DNA from: Ixodes scapularis
Taxonomy: Eukaryota > Arthropoda > Arachnida > Ixodida > Ixodidae
Direction: 5' to 3'
Assembly (NCBI RefSeq): GCF_016920785.2
Contig: NW_024609948.1
Coordinates: 1 to 64,000 of the forward strand
DNA length: 64,000 nucleotides
The notes under the pieces were generated by a model that saw only the letters and a list, made by a program, of their open reading frames with translations, ran no database searches and was not told the DNA's origin. The position numbers and the translations under genes are program-made. Positions within the stretch are counted from its first letter, which is position 1, and every line of letters starts with the position of its first letter. This document shows, piece after piece, positions 33,207 through 43,033 of this stretch.

Positions 33207-34397
33207 TTACTTCAGTGCCCCCAGGGCCCTCGGTCCCCGCAAAAAAGCAGTCACCGTGCGGCCCATCCTATCCCCCACCCTGTAACCCGTGGCCTCACTG
33301 TAGTGAATGCCATCTGCAAAAGGGCGGGAGCCAGCCTCGTACACCTCTCTGTTTACTTCCATTACGTCGTACCGAAGCTGTCGACTCATACCCTTAATTA
33401 CTCCGTTGGCTTCGACAACCCTCCTCTCCGTTAACCCGGACTGCCCCCGAACTTCTGAAATGGTGCACACAACCACATGCACATTCTCAGACACGTCCCT
33501 CAGCTTACGTATTCCCACGTTTAGCTGCTTTCCGAGGTTCTGGCTCCTACCCTTCAGCACATCATTAAGCCCCGCATGAACTATTACTAGGTTCCTTCCC
33601 TCCCGGTTATCCCACACCCCCTCACGTGCTGCGGTCATAGCATCCACCATACACTTCCCTGGCTGGACCTCTACGGTTACCCTCTGGTCTCCCTTCACCC
33701 TGTTATGTACACCCCTCCTAACCCGTGCTACGTTAGAGCTCCCCACTACCAGTACCCTAGATCCCCCTGGTGCCAGCGCGCCTTTGTCCTGCGACTTATC
33801 TCCTGTCACCTGACTGCCCGACGCCTGCTGCTCGAAGGCGCCATTGAGCTGAGGTTCAATCAGCTCTCCAGCGTCGTCGAGCCCGCCTGCCAACAGGCCG
33901 GACTCCCGACCACCAGGGACCCCAGCCTGCAGACTGGTGGTTCGTCCCGCTAGAACTGACACTTCCTCCTTTCTTCCCTCGCTACTCTCACTCGCTCGAA
34001 TTACCCCTTCCAGGCGCTCTACCCTACTGTCACACTCCCTCTTACGCTCCTCTAAACCCGCCTTCCATACTTCCCCCAGCTCTTCCGCCTGCTTCTCGAG
34101 GCCGACCCGCTGCTCCCTCTCATGATTAAGCTGCCTAGTCAGCTCCTCTACCTGGGCCTCGAGACCCACCCGCTTCTCTCCTTCTGCCTTAAGCTGGGCC
34201 TCAATCTCCCGAACTCTACCCTCCCATTCCCCAGTTACCTGCTGAAGCTTCACACAAAGCCGACACTCGAAACTCACCTCCGCCGCCACCTCCAGGCTCC
34301 CGAAACCCGTCTCCTCCAGGTAACACCACCTCCCACACCCCTCGCACTGCACCAACTCGTCCCCACCCTTGTCATGCCGACCCAAATCTAGACCCAT
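33207..34397 (-). CDS. LINE ORF1: zinc finger, coiled coil, SGNH esterase
   Basis: 396 residues, intact, starting at ATG 34395-34397. Residues 18-48 hold C18, C21, C25, C45 and C48, a PHD-like zinc finger. Residues 50-135 are a charged E/K/R-rich coiled coil with near-repeats of VGLE-Q-EEL. Residues 213-380 form an SGNH hydrolase: VVGSSN with the serine nucleophile at 220-221, AGLND at 275-279 supplying Gly and Asn, and DGIHYSE with D362 and H365. PHD plus esterase ORF1 proteins are known from CR1-like LINEs. The protein is expected to bind element RNA and oligomerise; the esterase role in transposition is not settled. The ORF2 frame overlaps its stop codon in the -1 frame. Confidence 0.88.
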   Translation of the reverse strand: MGLDLGRHDKGGDELVQCEGCGRWCYLEETGFGSLEVAAEVSFECRLCVKLQQVTGEWEGRVREIEAQLKAEGEKRVGLEAQVEELTRQLNHEREQRVGLEKQAEELGEVWKAGLEERKRECDSRVERLEGVIRASESSEGRKEEVSVLAGRTTSLQAGVPGGRESGLLAGGLDDAGELIEPQLNGAFEQQASGSQVTGDKSQDKGALAPGGSRVLVVGSSNVARVRRGVHNRVKGDQRVTVEVQPGKCMVDAMTAAREGVWDNREGRNLVIVHAGLNDVLKGRSQNLGKQLNVGIRKLRDVSENVHVVVCTISEVRGQSGLTERRVVEANGVIKGMSRQLRYDVMEVNREVYEAGSRPFADGIHYSEATGYRVGDRMGRTVTAFLRGPRALGALK

Positions 34398-35262
34398 GTC
34401 TAGACCGGGAACAAACCGTCCCTTCCCGCCAAAAATTCAAACAGAGCCTACTTTGCGAAACTAACGTTAACTGCTGCTGTTCAAACCTAATACTGCTACC
34501 GCATAGTCACTTCCAATCAACTCTCAAAAAAAGAGAGAGAAAAGAAGAAAAACTGGCACTTAGCTTCGGATGCTCGAGGAGAACCAGGAAACACGTCCGC
34601 TCACCGCAACTCGGTACTCGTACCGCGACGACGCTAACGACGCGGCGCGTTGCGGCAGAAGCGCAATCTAGAACGCCGTCTCTCGGCGACTAGCGGCGAA
34701 CGCCCGGAGGTTCCAACTGCGGTCAGAAATGCATGGAGAACGTGAGAAAATCGTTGTTTCTTCAGTTTTGTGGGGATGTGCGGAATGGAAATCATTTTTG
34801 ACATAATAATGAAACATTTTAGAATAATATGCGATAAGTTTTGTCCCATACAAGGACGTAACTTTTTTTAAAAAATTGCCTGAGCGGCATCATGCAGCAG
34901 ACGACACGGCGACGTCACACCATTCACGTGACCCGCTCCGGCCAACCCGAAAAGCCCATCTCCGCTGCGAGCAAAAATCGTCTGCTTCAAACGCCATTGC
35001 CTTGGAAATTGCCTTCTCAAAATTTGCACACGCATCCGATATTATTAAAATTTTGATAAAGTGTTTAGTGCTTTACTAACTTCACGACAGACTAGTTTTG
35101 AAAAGTGTGAACTCGCCGTTCATTTTTTAATCAGCCGTGTTGTATCGATCTCCATGTATTCTCCCATAGGGCGGGCCGCCTCTTGGAACCCTGAGTACCA
35201 CGTGACTCGCGCCGAGCCGCTCTGTCGGCCATCTTGTCGGCAAAACACGAGGTTCAAAGGAT
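34398..35262. other. LINE 5' UTR and right part of hAT-like element 1
   Basis: The first roughly 240 bp is GC-rich and probably LINE 5' UTR or promoter (internal, no TATA). The rest, with AT-rich sequence from 34790 to 35150, is internal hAT-like element sequence leading to the TIR at 35263. No coding frame is supported. Confidence 0.4.
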
Positions 35263-35308
35263 TGCGCTACTCTGCTCCGTAGGAGCTATATAGTGCTCTA
35301 GTTCGTTC

Positions 35309-35536
35309 TAAAGCCCCTTGATAAAAGCGTTTTTTACAAGTACCGCCAACCATTGTTGTGGAAGCGCGCGAGACACGTGCCATGAGCGGGTGCTCCGCCG
35401 CCATTCGCTTCCAAGGCCCGCTCATTTCAGTGCTGCGCCGCCATTTGCTTCCAAGGGCCGCTCGAGACATGGGCCACGTGCACTCGCGCATTTGACGCTA
35501 CTTGCATAACAAGCGCAAACACATCGAGGGGCTTTA
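35309..35536. mobile_element. hAT-like element 2, 228 bp, directly abutting element 1
   Basis: The ends TAAAGCCCCTTGAT and ATCGAGGGGCTTTA are inverted repeats with one mismatch. It shares the left GTTCGTTC (35301-35308) with element 1 and has a third perfect GTTCGTTC at 35537-35544. Inside is a 40-bp tandem duplication (35390-35429 and 35430-35469) around CGCCGCCATTNGCTTCCAAG. Noncoding and non-autonomous. Confidence 0.85.
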
Positions 35537-35544
35537 GTTCGTTC

Positions 35545-36107
35545 CACACTGCAGCAGAATCGTTCAATCTAAAAAATAAAAACAGAGAAAAACACCATGA
35601 ACGGTTATAGGGTCTAGTCACGTGCTGAGTCATCGCCCACAAACATGACCACCAAACGATAAAGCAAAACTGATTCGGGAGAGTTGTGAAAATTGAAAGA
35701 CAAAGCAAACTCGCCAATGGGATAACTGCTTTTGCCTTCGGTGGCCATACTTCTGTGTTGTGACTCGGCATCAAAAGGCAGTCTGACGTCATATAAATAC
35801 TTGTAACCTCCTTGCCTACTAGCCCCGAGAACGAACGCAAGCGTCGCTGTTGTTCGAGGCGTTCGAGATCGTTTCATAGGTCACAAGGAAAGGGTACAGA
35901 GAGTTTAATCGCAAAAGATTACAATAGCACGAATAGAAATATAAAAAATGGCGCTAAACATAAAGCAAAAAGTTACGGTGAAGTTATCAGCGGCCAATCA
36001 CCAACCGTCCGCAACGTGAGTACTAAAGGTGTCGCGAACCAGCCGGCGTACGAGTTCGACCAGGTTCGAGCTTCTCGAACCTTTCCCGCAAAGTCCGACA
36101 ACGTGCG
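35545..36107. other. no recognisable gene
   Basis: Short frames only. TGACGTCA occurs at about 35784 without a gene beside it. Confidence 0.35.
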
Positions 36108-36500
36108 TACTTGGGCACACGTACGCCCAAGTATGCATGCGCCCACTCAAACACGCACGAATTAGGCACTCATACGCATGCGCGAACACAGATACGCGGA
36201 TGCACGCGCAGGCACGGATGCAAATTCACGTACACACGCACAAGCACACCCGCGCACACGTACGCACGAATTACACACGCACGTGCACGCGCACTTATGA
36301 GCAGGCAAACGCCCACGCGTGCAAACACGCACGCAGATGCACGTATAACACGCACACAGATACGCGGGTATATATACTCACGCGTAGGCATGAAAACACG
36401 CATGTGCACGGGGGGCACGCACATAAGCATCCTCGCTCATGCAGGCGCACACGCAAGCAGACACGGACGCGCAATTACGTTCGCAAGCGCGAGCACGCAC
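36108..36500. repeat. degenerate CA/CG-rich simple repeat, about 390 bp
   Basis: Long alternating purine-pyrimidine tract of ACGCAC, ACACGC and ACGTGC words. It opens frames in most registers (Thr/His/Arg/Cys-rich peptides), which are composition artefacts. Such sequence can adopt Z-DNA. Confidence 0.85.
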
Positions 36501-37012
36501 ATAATAGAAAAACTAGACGAAACGTCACAAGGTGTATCGATGAAACAAACGCCGGCTATTTCCGATGGAACGATTTATCCTTGAAAAGGTGCAGCTTCGA
36601 AGAAACGAGCTGTCTAAAACGTCGTCTGACGAACTGACTGCATGGCACCGCGTATATTCGGAATGTATAGTACATAAAACAGCGGTCACTAAAACAGGCA
36701 CACAAAAAGCATAACTGTTTCCAGTGCTTCGTGAGAAATCGTCACCCCAGTTGCCGAAACAAATCTTGCATTTTCACAGAGATACACATACAACAGAGAG
36801 GGATTCTAACCACGGTCATCTCACCATAGAAATAAACTACGCATTGCCAAATGCTCAGCGTCCGCCCAAATGTAGCCTAGCGACAGAGACTAATGTATTT
36901 TCGTGGCGAGAAAAACATGCTTCGGATTTCTTTCGAACGCACTCTAAAGAAATGTATATTATATCTACGATCGAAATTGGCGCCCCTTTTAGAGGAAGAA
37001 ATGTAGTACTTA

Positions 37013-37330
37013 CCGTACCAGAAGGAGCGTCGTTCTTGTCCCTGTACGATCGCTTTGATCACGCACAGTCTGCAACGACGGTAACAAGCGGATAGCCTTC
37101 GGCATCGATCTCGCCAGATTCCTTCGTGCGCCTCGCTTCTTCCACTCCGGCCTGTTGCATGGCTTCCCAAGCGGCATCTTCAACACCCCGAGTCAATTCG
37201 TTCTCGCAGCACTACGACACGATGACTCAACCTCACGATGCGTAGTTTCAGCAGAGGGTCGCTTACGTGCAAACTCTATTTGCGACTTCGAGACCTTTCG
37301 CTTGCCATATTTATACCTCTTTGGACCCAT
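37013..37330 (-). pseudogene. Mutator-like transposase fragment with internal stop
   Basis: On the minus strand, a frame ATG (37328-37330) to TGA (37193-37195) encodes 45 basic residues starting MGPKRYKYGKRKVSKSQ. Just downstream, at about 37165-37013, another frame reads AMQQAGVEEARRTKESGEID, then YPLVTVVADCA, a TGA at 37059-37061, then SKRSYRDKNDAPSGT. This second block resembles the conserved core of arthropod Mutator-like transposase-domain proteins, where V-V-D-x-x-W-S-K-R-S-Y is invariant; the TGA replaces the Trp. The block runs into ACGGTAAGT, a good splice donor. I infer a dead copy, possibly with two exons. The family call is from memory. Confidence 0.5.
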
Positions 37331-37413
37331 AGCTGCGAGGACGGCCTTTCTAGTTATGAAAACACGCACAGCTATCCGCCTGACACCCCACCCCGAGAAA
37401 CAAAACCACTCTG

Positions 37414-37586
37414 TCTGGACGGGTCTTGCCGCCTCTGGACCACCACAAGCGCGTTACTGAAGAGCGCATGCGCGCGGAGTAATACAAAATCAGAGCAGCG
37501 TGCGTGGCGAAATGGTGGCGCCCTCACGCGGCGCTCGTCGAACTAGTCTTGACCGTCCAAACGAGGAAAACAAGCCACAACACCTT
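37414..37586. repeat. low-copy repeat X, copy A, left part
   Basis: TCTGGACGGGTCTTGCCGCC... to ...CAAGCCACAACACCTT is nearly identical to 45871-46050, apart from a 7-bp TCTGGAG-type duplication in the latter. Copy A is cut here by the LINE whose A/T tail starts at 37587. Confidence 0.9.
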
Positions 37587-37696
37587 TTTTTCATTTCATT
37601 TATTTACTCTCAAGGCCGAAGCATTACAGAGAGGAGTGGTGAAGCAAAAAGAAAAAATAATAATAATACAACATGAACATAAACACAGCAGGGAGA

Positions 37697-37886
37697 TTAC
37701 AAAAAATGGTTGCAAATGGCGCTTTTGAAACGGTCGCTGTCGGTGATTGAAGCGATGGAGGCGGGGAGGTGGTTCCAGTCTGTGCAGGTTTTGGGAATGA
37801 ACGAGTGGAAGTGCAAATTGGTGCGGCTGCTTGGGACGCCAACCTTGAACTGATGGTCGCTGCGGGAAGAAATGTACGATGGTGGC
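37697..37886 (-). pseudogene. same LINE, C-terminal part
   Basis: The minus-strand frame reads YISSRSDHQFKVGVPSSRT, then HSFIPKTCTDWNHLPASIA, and stops after CNHFL at 37697-37699. SFIPKTxxDWNxLP is the conserved C-terminal tail of CR1/L2-type ORF2. No internal stop is present. Together with 43034-44225 it forms one uninterrupted frame when the intervening element is removed. Confidence 0.85.
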
Positions 37887-38357
37887 CACTGATCTCAATG
37901 ACAATTGCTGGATCGCGCTTGCCGCTCCCGCAAGTGAAGCCACCGGGCGTCACTCGCTTGGGATACGATTTGCCGTTTTTGCTAGCCTTTGCTGCGGTTT
38001 TCCAGCGTGCTGACGACACGTTTTCTACTCGTTCGTTGTCATTCGCCGAAGAAGTTTTTTGAAGACTCTGTGTATTGTTGAGACTTTCCGTTGTGAACAC
38101 GTGGAAAATTTTACGAAAGTGCAGTGTCGCAGGAAAAAGGCACAACGCGTCGAAAGGAAGGGCTGGCGGCGTGTTCAAAGCATCCTTGGCACGCCGAAGT
38201 GCCGTGTCTCTGTGCCTTCGCGCGCTTGGATACCGACCAAGAACCGACGCCGTGTGAATGTGTTTAGCGAGTGCAATGTGCGTGAAGCCGTATCAAAAGG
38301 TACAACTCGTCGAAAACGTGTCGCCGGTGTCGCGGCGCGGTGGCAATCAATTCGTCG

Positions 38358-38475
38358 AACGACGTTTCATGGACAAATCGTTTCGTCGACACTGCGATGT
38401 TTCATCGACAGATCGTTTCGTGGAAACGAGCGGGTGCTCGTTTCATCGACAGATGTTGCGACGTTTCGTCGACAG
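38358..38475. repeat. array of CGTTTCRTCGAC motifs (left)
   Basis: About six copies of GTTTC(A/G)T(C/G)GAC at irregular 15-25 bp spacing, in inverse orientation to the array at 41863-42008. A candidate subterminal binding-site array. Confidence 0.75.
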
Positions 38476-39884
38476 CTCGCTCTGCAAGCTCCGCCAGCTG
38501 CGCCTTTTCGCGCGGCCTTGTGTTGGATGGATGGATGGATGAAAGATGGCCGACTGGGCCAAGTATGGCGAACCAGTGCGCAGCCATCTTGCCTCACCAA
38601 TTTAAACTATCAAATTTTTTTTTTGGCTTATTTTTTTTTTTTTTTTTTTGGGGGGGGGGGGGGGGGAGCTCGCCGATTGCACTGATTACGGAACTTACGA
38701 TTTGAGTGGTTTCGCTCGTGTCTTTGCCCGAACCTTTGGGGGAGCGTTGTCAAAGCCGGGAAGTTTTGTTATCGACCAGTGTCCTTTTTCAAATTAGATT
38801 TTTAAAACATTCAACAATATGCGCAGCTCTTGAGGGCTACGCTTTCGGCATCATACGTGATCGAGGTGTCTGTACGTCATCGAGTGCAACCCTTCGCGGA
38901 CTGGCCGCCGGCACTCCGACTGTTTTGAAAAAGTGGCTGAGTCATTTCCAGAGCAAGCGTATCTTTCCGCGCGTCGCGTCTTTTGGCAGAACACTCAAGA
39001 GCCAGCTGAACATAGCATAGATTGTCCACACGTCAAAACACTGAAGCTCTTAAAGAAAATTTGAAAGAATAAACGAGGCCTGTTTGTGGTGCACACAGCC
39101 TTCCTACCGTTGAAAATGGCATAAAATCGGTTTTCAAGCTAATTGGCATCTGGTCTTAGCCGCTAGCAATAAACTTTAAAGGAGACTGAGCATTTTCCTA
39201 CGCGTGGTTTACCTTTACGGTGATAAAACACGGTTCTTTTCTCCTCCAAACACTGGGTATTCAACCTACTGTACTTACCAGACCGTATACGATTTTTAGT
39301 CTTTAGCATATTTAGCTTCTGGATAATGAATAACACAATAGTTCTCCATATGTTATGCCTATACTGAAATTTTGCATGCAGATAAGCTAATATGTGACCA
39401 AAGAACAGTAGATTTGGAAGCCGCTTTTTTATGAAAAGAGCTGCGAACTTGCCCCAGGTATCGGTCTGCTGGAATCGATAAAATAATAATTTAATGTCGC
39501 GTGTGGCTCTTACCGACAGATTTCATCCAGTGGTACTACCGTGTCCAAGGCCTTGCATGTGGCGGCTGCTCGAGAGAAGCTATATAATGCAATAAGATGC
39601 ACGTTCGATATCAACTATGGTTTACTTTGTGTAATACGACTAAACTTCGTGTACTGTTTTATTTATCTGTGACCAATTATCGTGTTTGTTTGTTTATTTA
39701 TTTATTTTTTGCATTGCAATGTAGTTTTTTTTTTTTTTTTTTTTTAGGTTTACTGGCGGGCAGCGTGCTCACGGTCCTCCTGGTAGTGCGAGCGTTATTG
39801 GTTTTCGTGCTTTTGTTATTTATTCTTATTTGACATTGTTTACAGCCCCCTTATTGTGTAATGTCCTTTTTAATCGGCCCTTAA

Positions 39885-40443
39885 AGGGGAACTCCGGCGA
39901 CTTTTTGAGCAACCCCAACTAACTATATTTTTGAAATCGCCGTCCTTTAATCTTTCTAATATGTTATTTTGTATCGCGAAATTCAGAATAGTTATTGTGA
40001 AATCGACAAATGAAAATGACGCCAAAACGAAGATTCGAATATACCCGCGCTTTTCATTGCCGTGACGTCACGGCTTGCGGTTCGAGCGGGCAGTCTAAAA
40101 ATGAACTATGCCGAGCATTTGTATCGTGCTGCTGCGCGGGAGCTGGAGCGACTTTCCAAAGCATTCATTTGACACCATAAAACTGCCTGTAATCAGTTGA
40201 AAACAAAGTCTACAGCCCAAAGAGTGAACCCCTGCACACTCATGACGTCACTTTTTCAATGTTGCCAGTAGAGCTTTTCACTTTGGAAAACACGATGAGG
40301 ACCAAAATTGTAAATTCTGTAACTTCGCGAAAAAAAGTTATTTTGTCCAAATATTTGGGTTACTAGTTCAGCGATGTTTGTTGGTGTTTTCAGCAAGTCT
40401 TTAGGCAAATCGGGGACTATGGAGAAAACGGCGGAGTACCCCT
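39885..40443. mobile_element. TTAA-flanked MITE (Kolobok-like), 559 bp
   Basis: The ends AGGGGAACTCCG and CGGAGTACCCCT are inverted repeats with one mismatch, flanked by TTAA at 39881-39884 and 40444-40447. Noncoding. It lies inside the 5.1-kb element and shares its right TTAA with the next MITE. Confidence 0.85.
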
Positions 40444-40447
40444 TTAA

Positions 40448-41085
40448 AGGGATACTACAGCGAAATTTCGGCGCTCATTTTTTTGTCTATATGTGTTCAA
40501 AAGAGCAGTATCCCATGGAACATACCAATATCTTGTTAAAAAAGTCTCGAAAATGAATTTTAAAACGAATTAAACGATTAGCAAAGAGCACCTGGTGGAT
40601 GTCGCTAACGCCTCGTTTGTAATGCTCGTCTAGGAACCTTGACAGCTAATGACGGAGGTTGTCTCGTCTCCGGCCACGACGAGAGAAGGGAGGAAGGATG
40701 AACTCCCCTCTTCCCGAGAATGTCTTTTGTGAGTCGCAGAAGTCGCTATTGTCCCCCTAGAAGATTATAGAAGATTAACCCGTCACTCAAAATTCGTACA
40801 AAAGCAGCCGCTTCGGTGGCTGGAACGACTAGGCCATCCTCTCGACGTCAGCCTCGCCGTAGCTTCGCTCGTCTTGAGACGACCTACGTCACGATTGCGT
40901 TGGATGTCACGTGCTCCAAGCTGGGCCTTCTCCGAGCGCTTGCCAGAGTGGGCCGTTTATAACGAAAAATACAGCCACCAGGCTCAAAATACAAACGTGC
41001 GATTGTCATTTACGGATATTGTGGATCATATTCAACCTATTTTTGAACGCGACAGGAATATTTCAAATTTCGTTGAAGTATCCCT
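40448..41085. mobile_element. TTAA-flanked MITE (Kolobok-like), 638 bp, head-to-tail with previous
   Basis: The ends AGGGATACTACAGCGAAATT and its near-inverse AAATTTCGTTGAAGTATCCC are 19/21 complementary. TTAA lies at 40444-40447 (shared with the previous MITE) and 41086-41089. The interior differs from the previous MITE, so these are two families at one target. Confidence 0.85.
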
Positions 41086-41862
41086 TTAAGGATACATGAC
41101 GATGAAACTAGTGTGACTAAACAGTTTTTTCGCGTATAAGCCGCAGTAGCCAGTAAAACACTGCATCACTTTTCGTTTTGAATAATTTAGGGTAATGAAC
41201 ACGCTTGACTTCAATTGAAGTATTAGGGTTGTAATGTTGCAATAAAAGGCTGCAAGCTGTAGTTTTGTTTTAAAATAACCAATATGAAGAAAAAAAAAAA
41301 CAGTGTTCACGTCCTTTTCCGCAACCCACCATTGGATCAAAGTTTTGCTTTGTGCCTACGCATATTTTTCTCCACCACTTTTCTTCTTCCAGTAACTTTC
41401 GGTTCCATAAACGGGCATCGGAACTTGCAAATATCCGAATAGGCCGCGCGCGAATTCCTGCGCGCTCTTGCTTTTCCATTTGACACGGATGAGAGCGAGA
41501 GGATAGCGCAGTTGCTCACCTTGGAGAGCAACTGCGCTAGGCATCGTCTTTTTCATCTGTTACAAGCGCATGTACTGTTAAATAGCGTTAAGAGAAGGAA
41601 TAAAAGGGTTTATGTACAATATTTACATTGTTGAGAAACGTTCTGATCCGTTGAGGCGTTCGGTATGTATTGCGTCGTTCGGTATTCGTTGAGGCTATAT
41701 CGTTGCGCGCTTCGTTCTCTTCGTTCTGCTGCCCCGTTCCTTTCGCGATCCAGCATGTCCTTTTCATCGCTCTCACTCAAGAACAAAGTCATAATTAAAT
41801 TATTTTACATGTACCTTAAGTTTCCGGCATTCCTTTCGGAACCGCAAAAAAAAAAAAAAAGT

Positions 41863-42008
41863 TTGTCGACGAAACGTTTTACGGTGGTGCTGTCGACGAA
41901 ACGATTGTCGATGAAACGTCACACTGTCGACGAAACGTGTGTCCATGAACCGTGTGTCCACGAAAAGTTGTCCACGAAACGTAATTCCACGAAACGAGTT
42001 TCGACGAA
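41863..42008. repeat. array of GTCGACGAAACG motifs (right)
   Basis: About nine copies of GTC(G/C)A(C/T)GAAAC at 13-21 bp spacing, preceded by a poly-A run at 41848-41862. In one frame it reads as STKR repeats, which I regard as incidental. Confidence 0.8.
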
Positions 42009-43033
42009 ATGATAGGGACCCGTCGCGGCGTGATCAAAGCTTCCTTGGCACGCCGAGTGATGCATCTTTGTGCCTTCGCACGCTTGGATACCGGTCAAGA
42101 ATTGACGCCGCGCCAAAGTTCTGAACGTGTGTCGCGCGTAGATGCCTTTAGATCATTTATATATATCGGCCACGGAGTTCTGGATCGTCCAGCTGTTCCG
42201 GTGAGTTGCTATCAATAAAAGGGGGAGATCTGTACGTATTCTTATGTACTATATTAACCATGGCTATGTCCCAAATCTACTCTAATAGATTCCGTGGGAG
42301 CAAGAATAGGGCAACGTTGTACGTGGAGCCCGGGGGGTTTTCGAAAGCAAATGTACAAGACGGCGAGAATGAAAATCTTTGAAGCGCGGCCGATATGGTC
42401 GTGTGCAATCTGTTGACCAATTACAATTAGGCGAGTCGCGTAGGTTGATAATAAGCCAGCACTGATCAGTGATGAGGAGCTGTTGTGCACGGTATTGTGT
42501 AAATCGTCTAAGGACGAAAAAAAGACGTACCTTCTCCCCATCTCCCGTCGCTAGTGGACGCTGGATTAAGCTCCTTCCTAAACCGCGAGGGGAAAAGACG
42601 CTGATCCAGAGGCACGAACAGCTTCACGCACATTGCACTCGCTAGACACATACACAATGCGTGGGTTCTTGATCGGTATCCAAGCGTGCGAAGGCACAGA
42701 GACACGGCACTTCGGCGTGCCAAGGAAGCTTTGAACACGCCGCCAGCCCTTCCTTTCGACGCGTTGTGCCTTTTTCCTGCGACACTGCACTTTCGTAAAA
42801 TTTTCCACGTGTTCACAACGGCAAGTCTCAACAATACACAGAGTCTTCAAAAAACTTCTTCGGCGAATGACGACGAAGGAGTAGAAAACGTGTCCACAGC
42901 ACGCTGGAAAACCGCAGCAAAGGCTAGCAAAAACGGCAAATCGTATCCCAAGCGAGTGAAGCCCGGTGGCTTCACTTGCGCTGCAGCGAACAAGCGGGGA
43001 AGCTCGATCCAGCAATTGTCATAGAGATCAGTG

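Larger units (their letters stand above)
29723..34640 (-). mobile_element. near full-length LINE, two intact ORFs
   Basis: A non-LTR retrotransposon on the minus strand. Its 3' end, at the left, is a short (ATCC)n tail (plus-strand GGATGGATGGATG at 29724-29741) preceded by about 160 bp of 3' UTR. ORF2 and ORF1 are both uninterrupted. The 5' UTR runs upstream of 34397; the exact 5' end is uncertain, about 34.6 kb. No target duplication was found at the two junctions. Two open ORFs and inserted position inside another element make it the youngest layer of this block and possibly recently mobile. Confidence 0.85.
29439..35300. mobile_element. hAT-like element 1, split by a full-length LINE
   Basis: Terminal inverted repeats of 38 bp with one mismatch begin TAGAGCACTATATAGCTCC at 29439 and end with its inverse at 35300. 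Both sides carry the perfect 8-bp repeat GTTCGTTC (29431-29438 and 35301-35308). Without the LINE inserted at about 29723-34640, the element would be about 0.9-1.0 kb and noncoding. The outer TIR contains a small hairpin, GCTCC-TTC-GGAGC. TA-G-A-G ends with 8-bp duplications fit hAT. Confidence 0.85.
37887..43033. mobile_element. 5147-bp DNA element with 400-bp TIRs and 8-bp target duplication
   Basis: The ends CACTGATCTC...ATGACAATTGCTGGATC and their inverse bound the element; perfect ATGGTGGC repeats lie at 37879-37886 and 43034-43041. Arms span 37887-38288 and 42621-43033 at high identity. Inside the arms are oppositely oriented arrays of a GTCGACGAAAC-type motif (about 6 copies at 38358-38475, about 9 at 41863-42008). 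A third, directly oriented partial arm copy (CTTGGCACGCCG...CTTGGATACCG) is at 42029-42120. The 8-bp duplication suits hAT, P or related superfamilies; no transposase is recognised in the 4.3-kb interior, which also contains two TTAA MITEs. Confidence 0.85.

Noticed and set aside
33207..34391. Plus-strand proline-rich frames across LINE ORF1
   Set aside because: Antisense shadows of ORF1; the minus frame has the zinc finger, coiled coil and esterase motifs.
36029..36637. 202-codon Thr/His/Arg-rich plus frame and overlapping 157-codon frame
   Set aside because: Produced by the alternating CA/CG simple repeat, which opens several frames at once.
38059..38685. 208-codon plus frame
   Set aside because: It spans the inverted arm and motif array of the 5.1-kb element and ends in a poly-T/poly-G tract; no domain.
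41863..42012. STKR-repeat peptide encoded by the GTCGACGAAAC array
   Set aside because: The peptide repeat follows directly from the DNA motif, has no proper gene context and is mirrored by the opposite array.
42578..43015. 145-codon minus frame
   Set aside because: Lies in the right inverted arm and mirrors the left-arm frame; high identity of the arms explains both.
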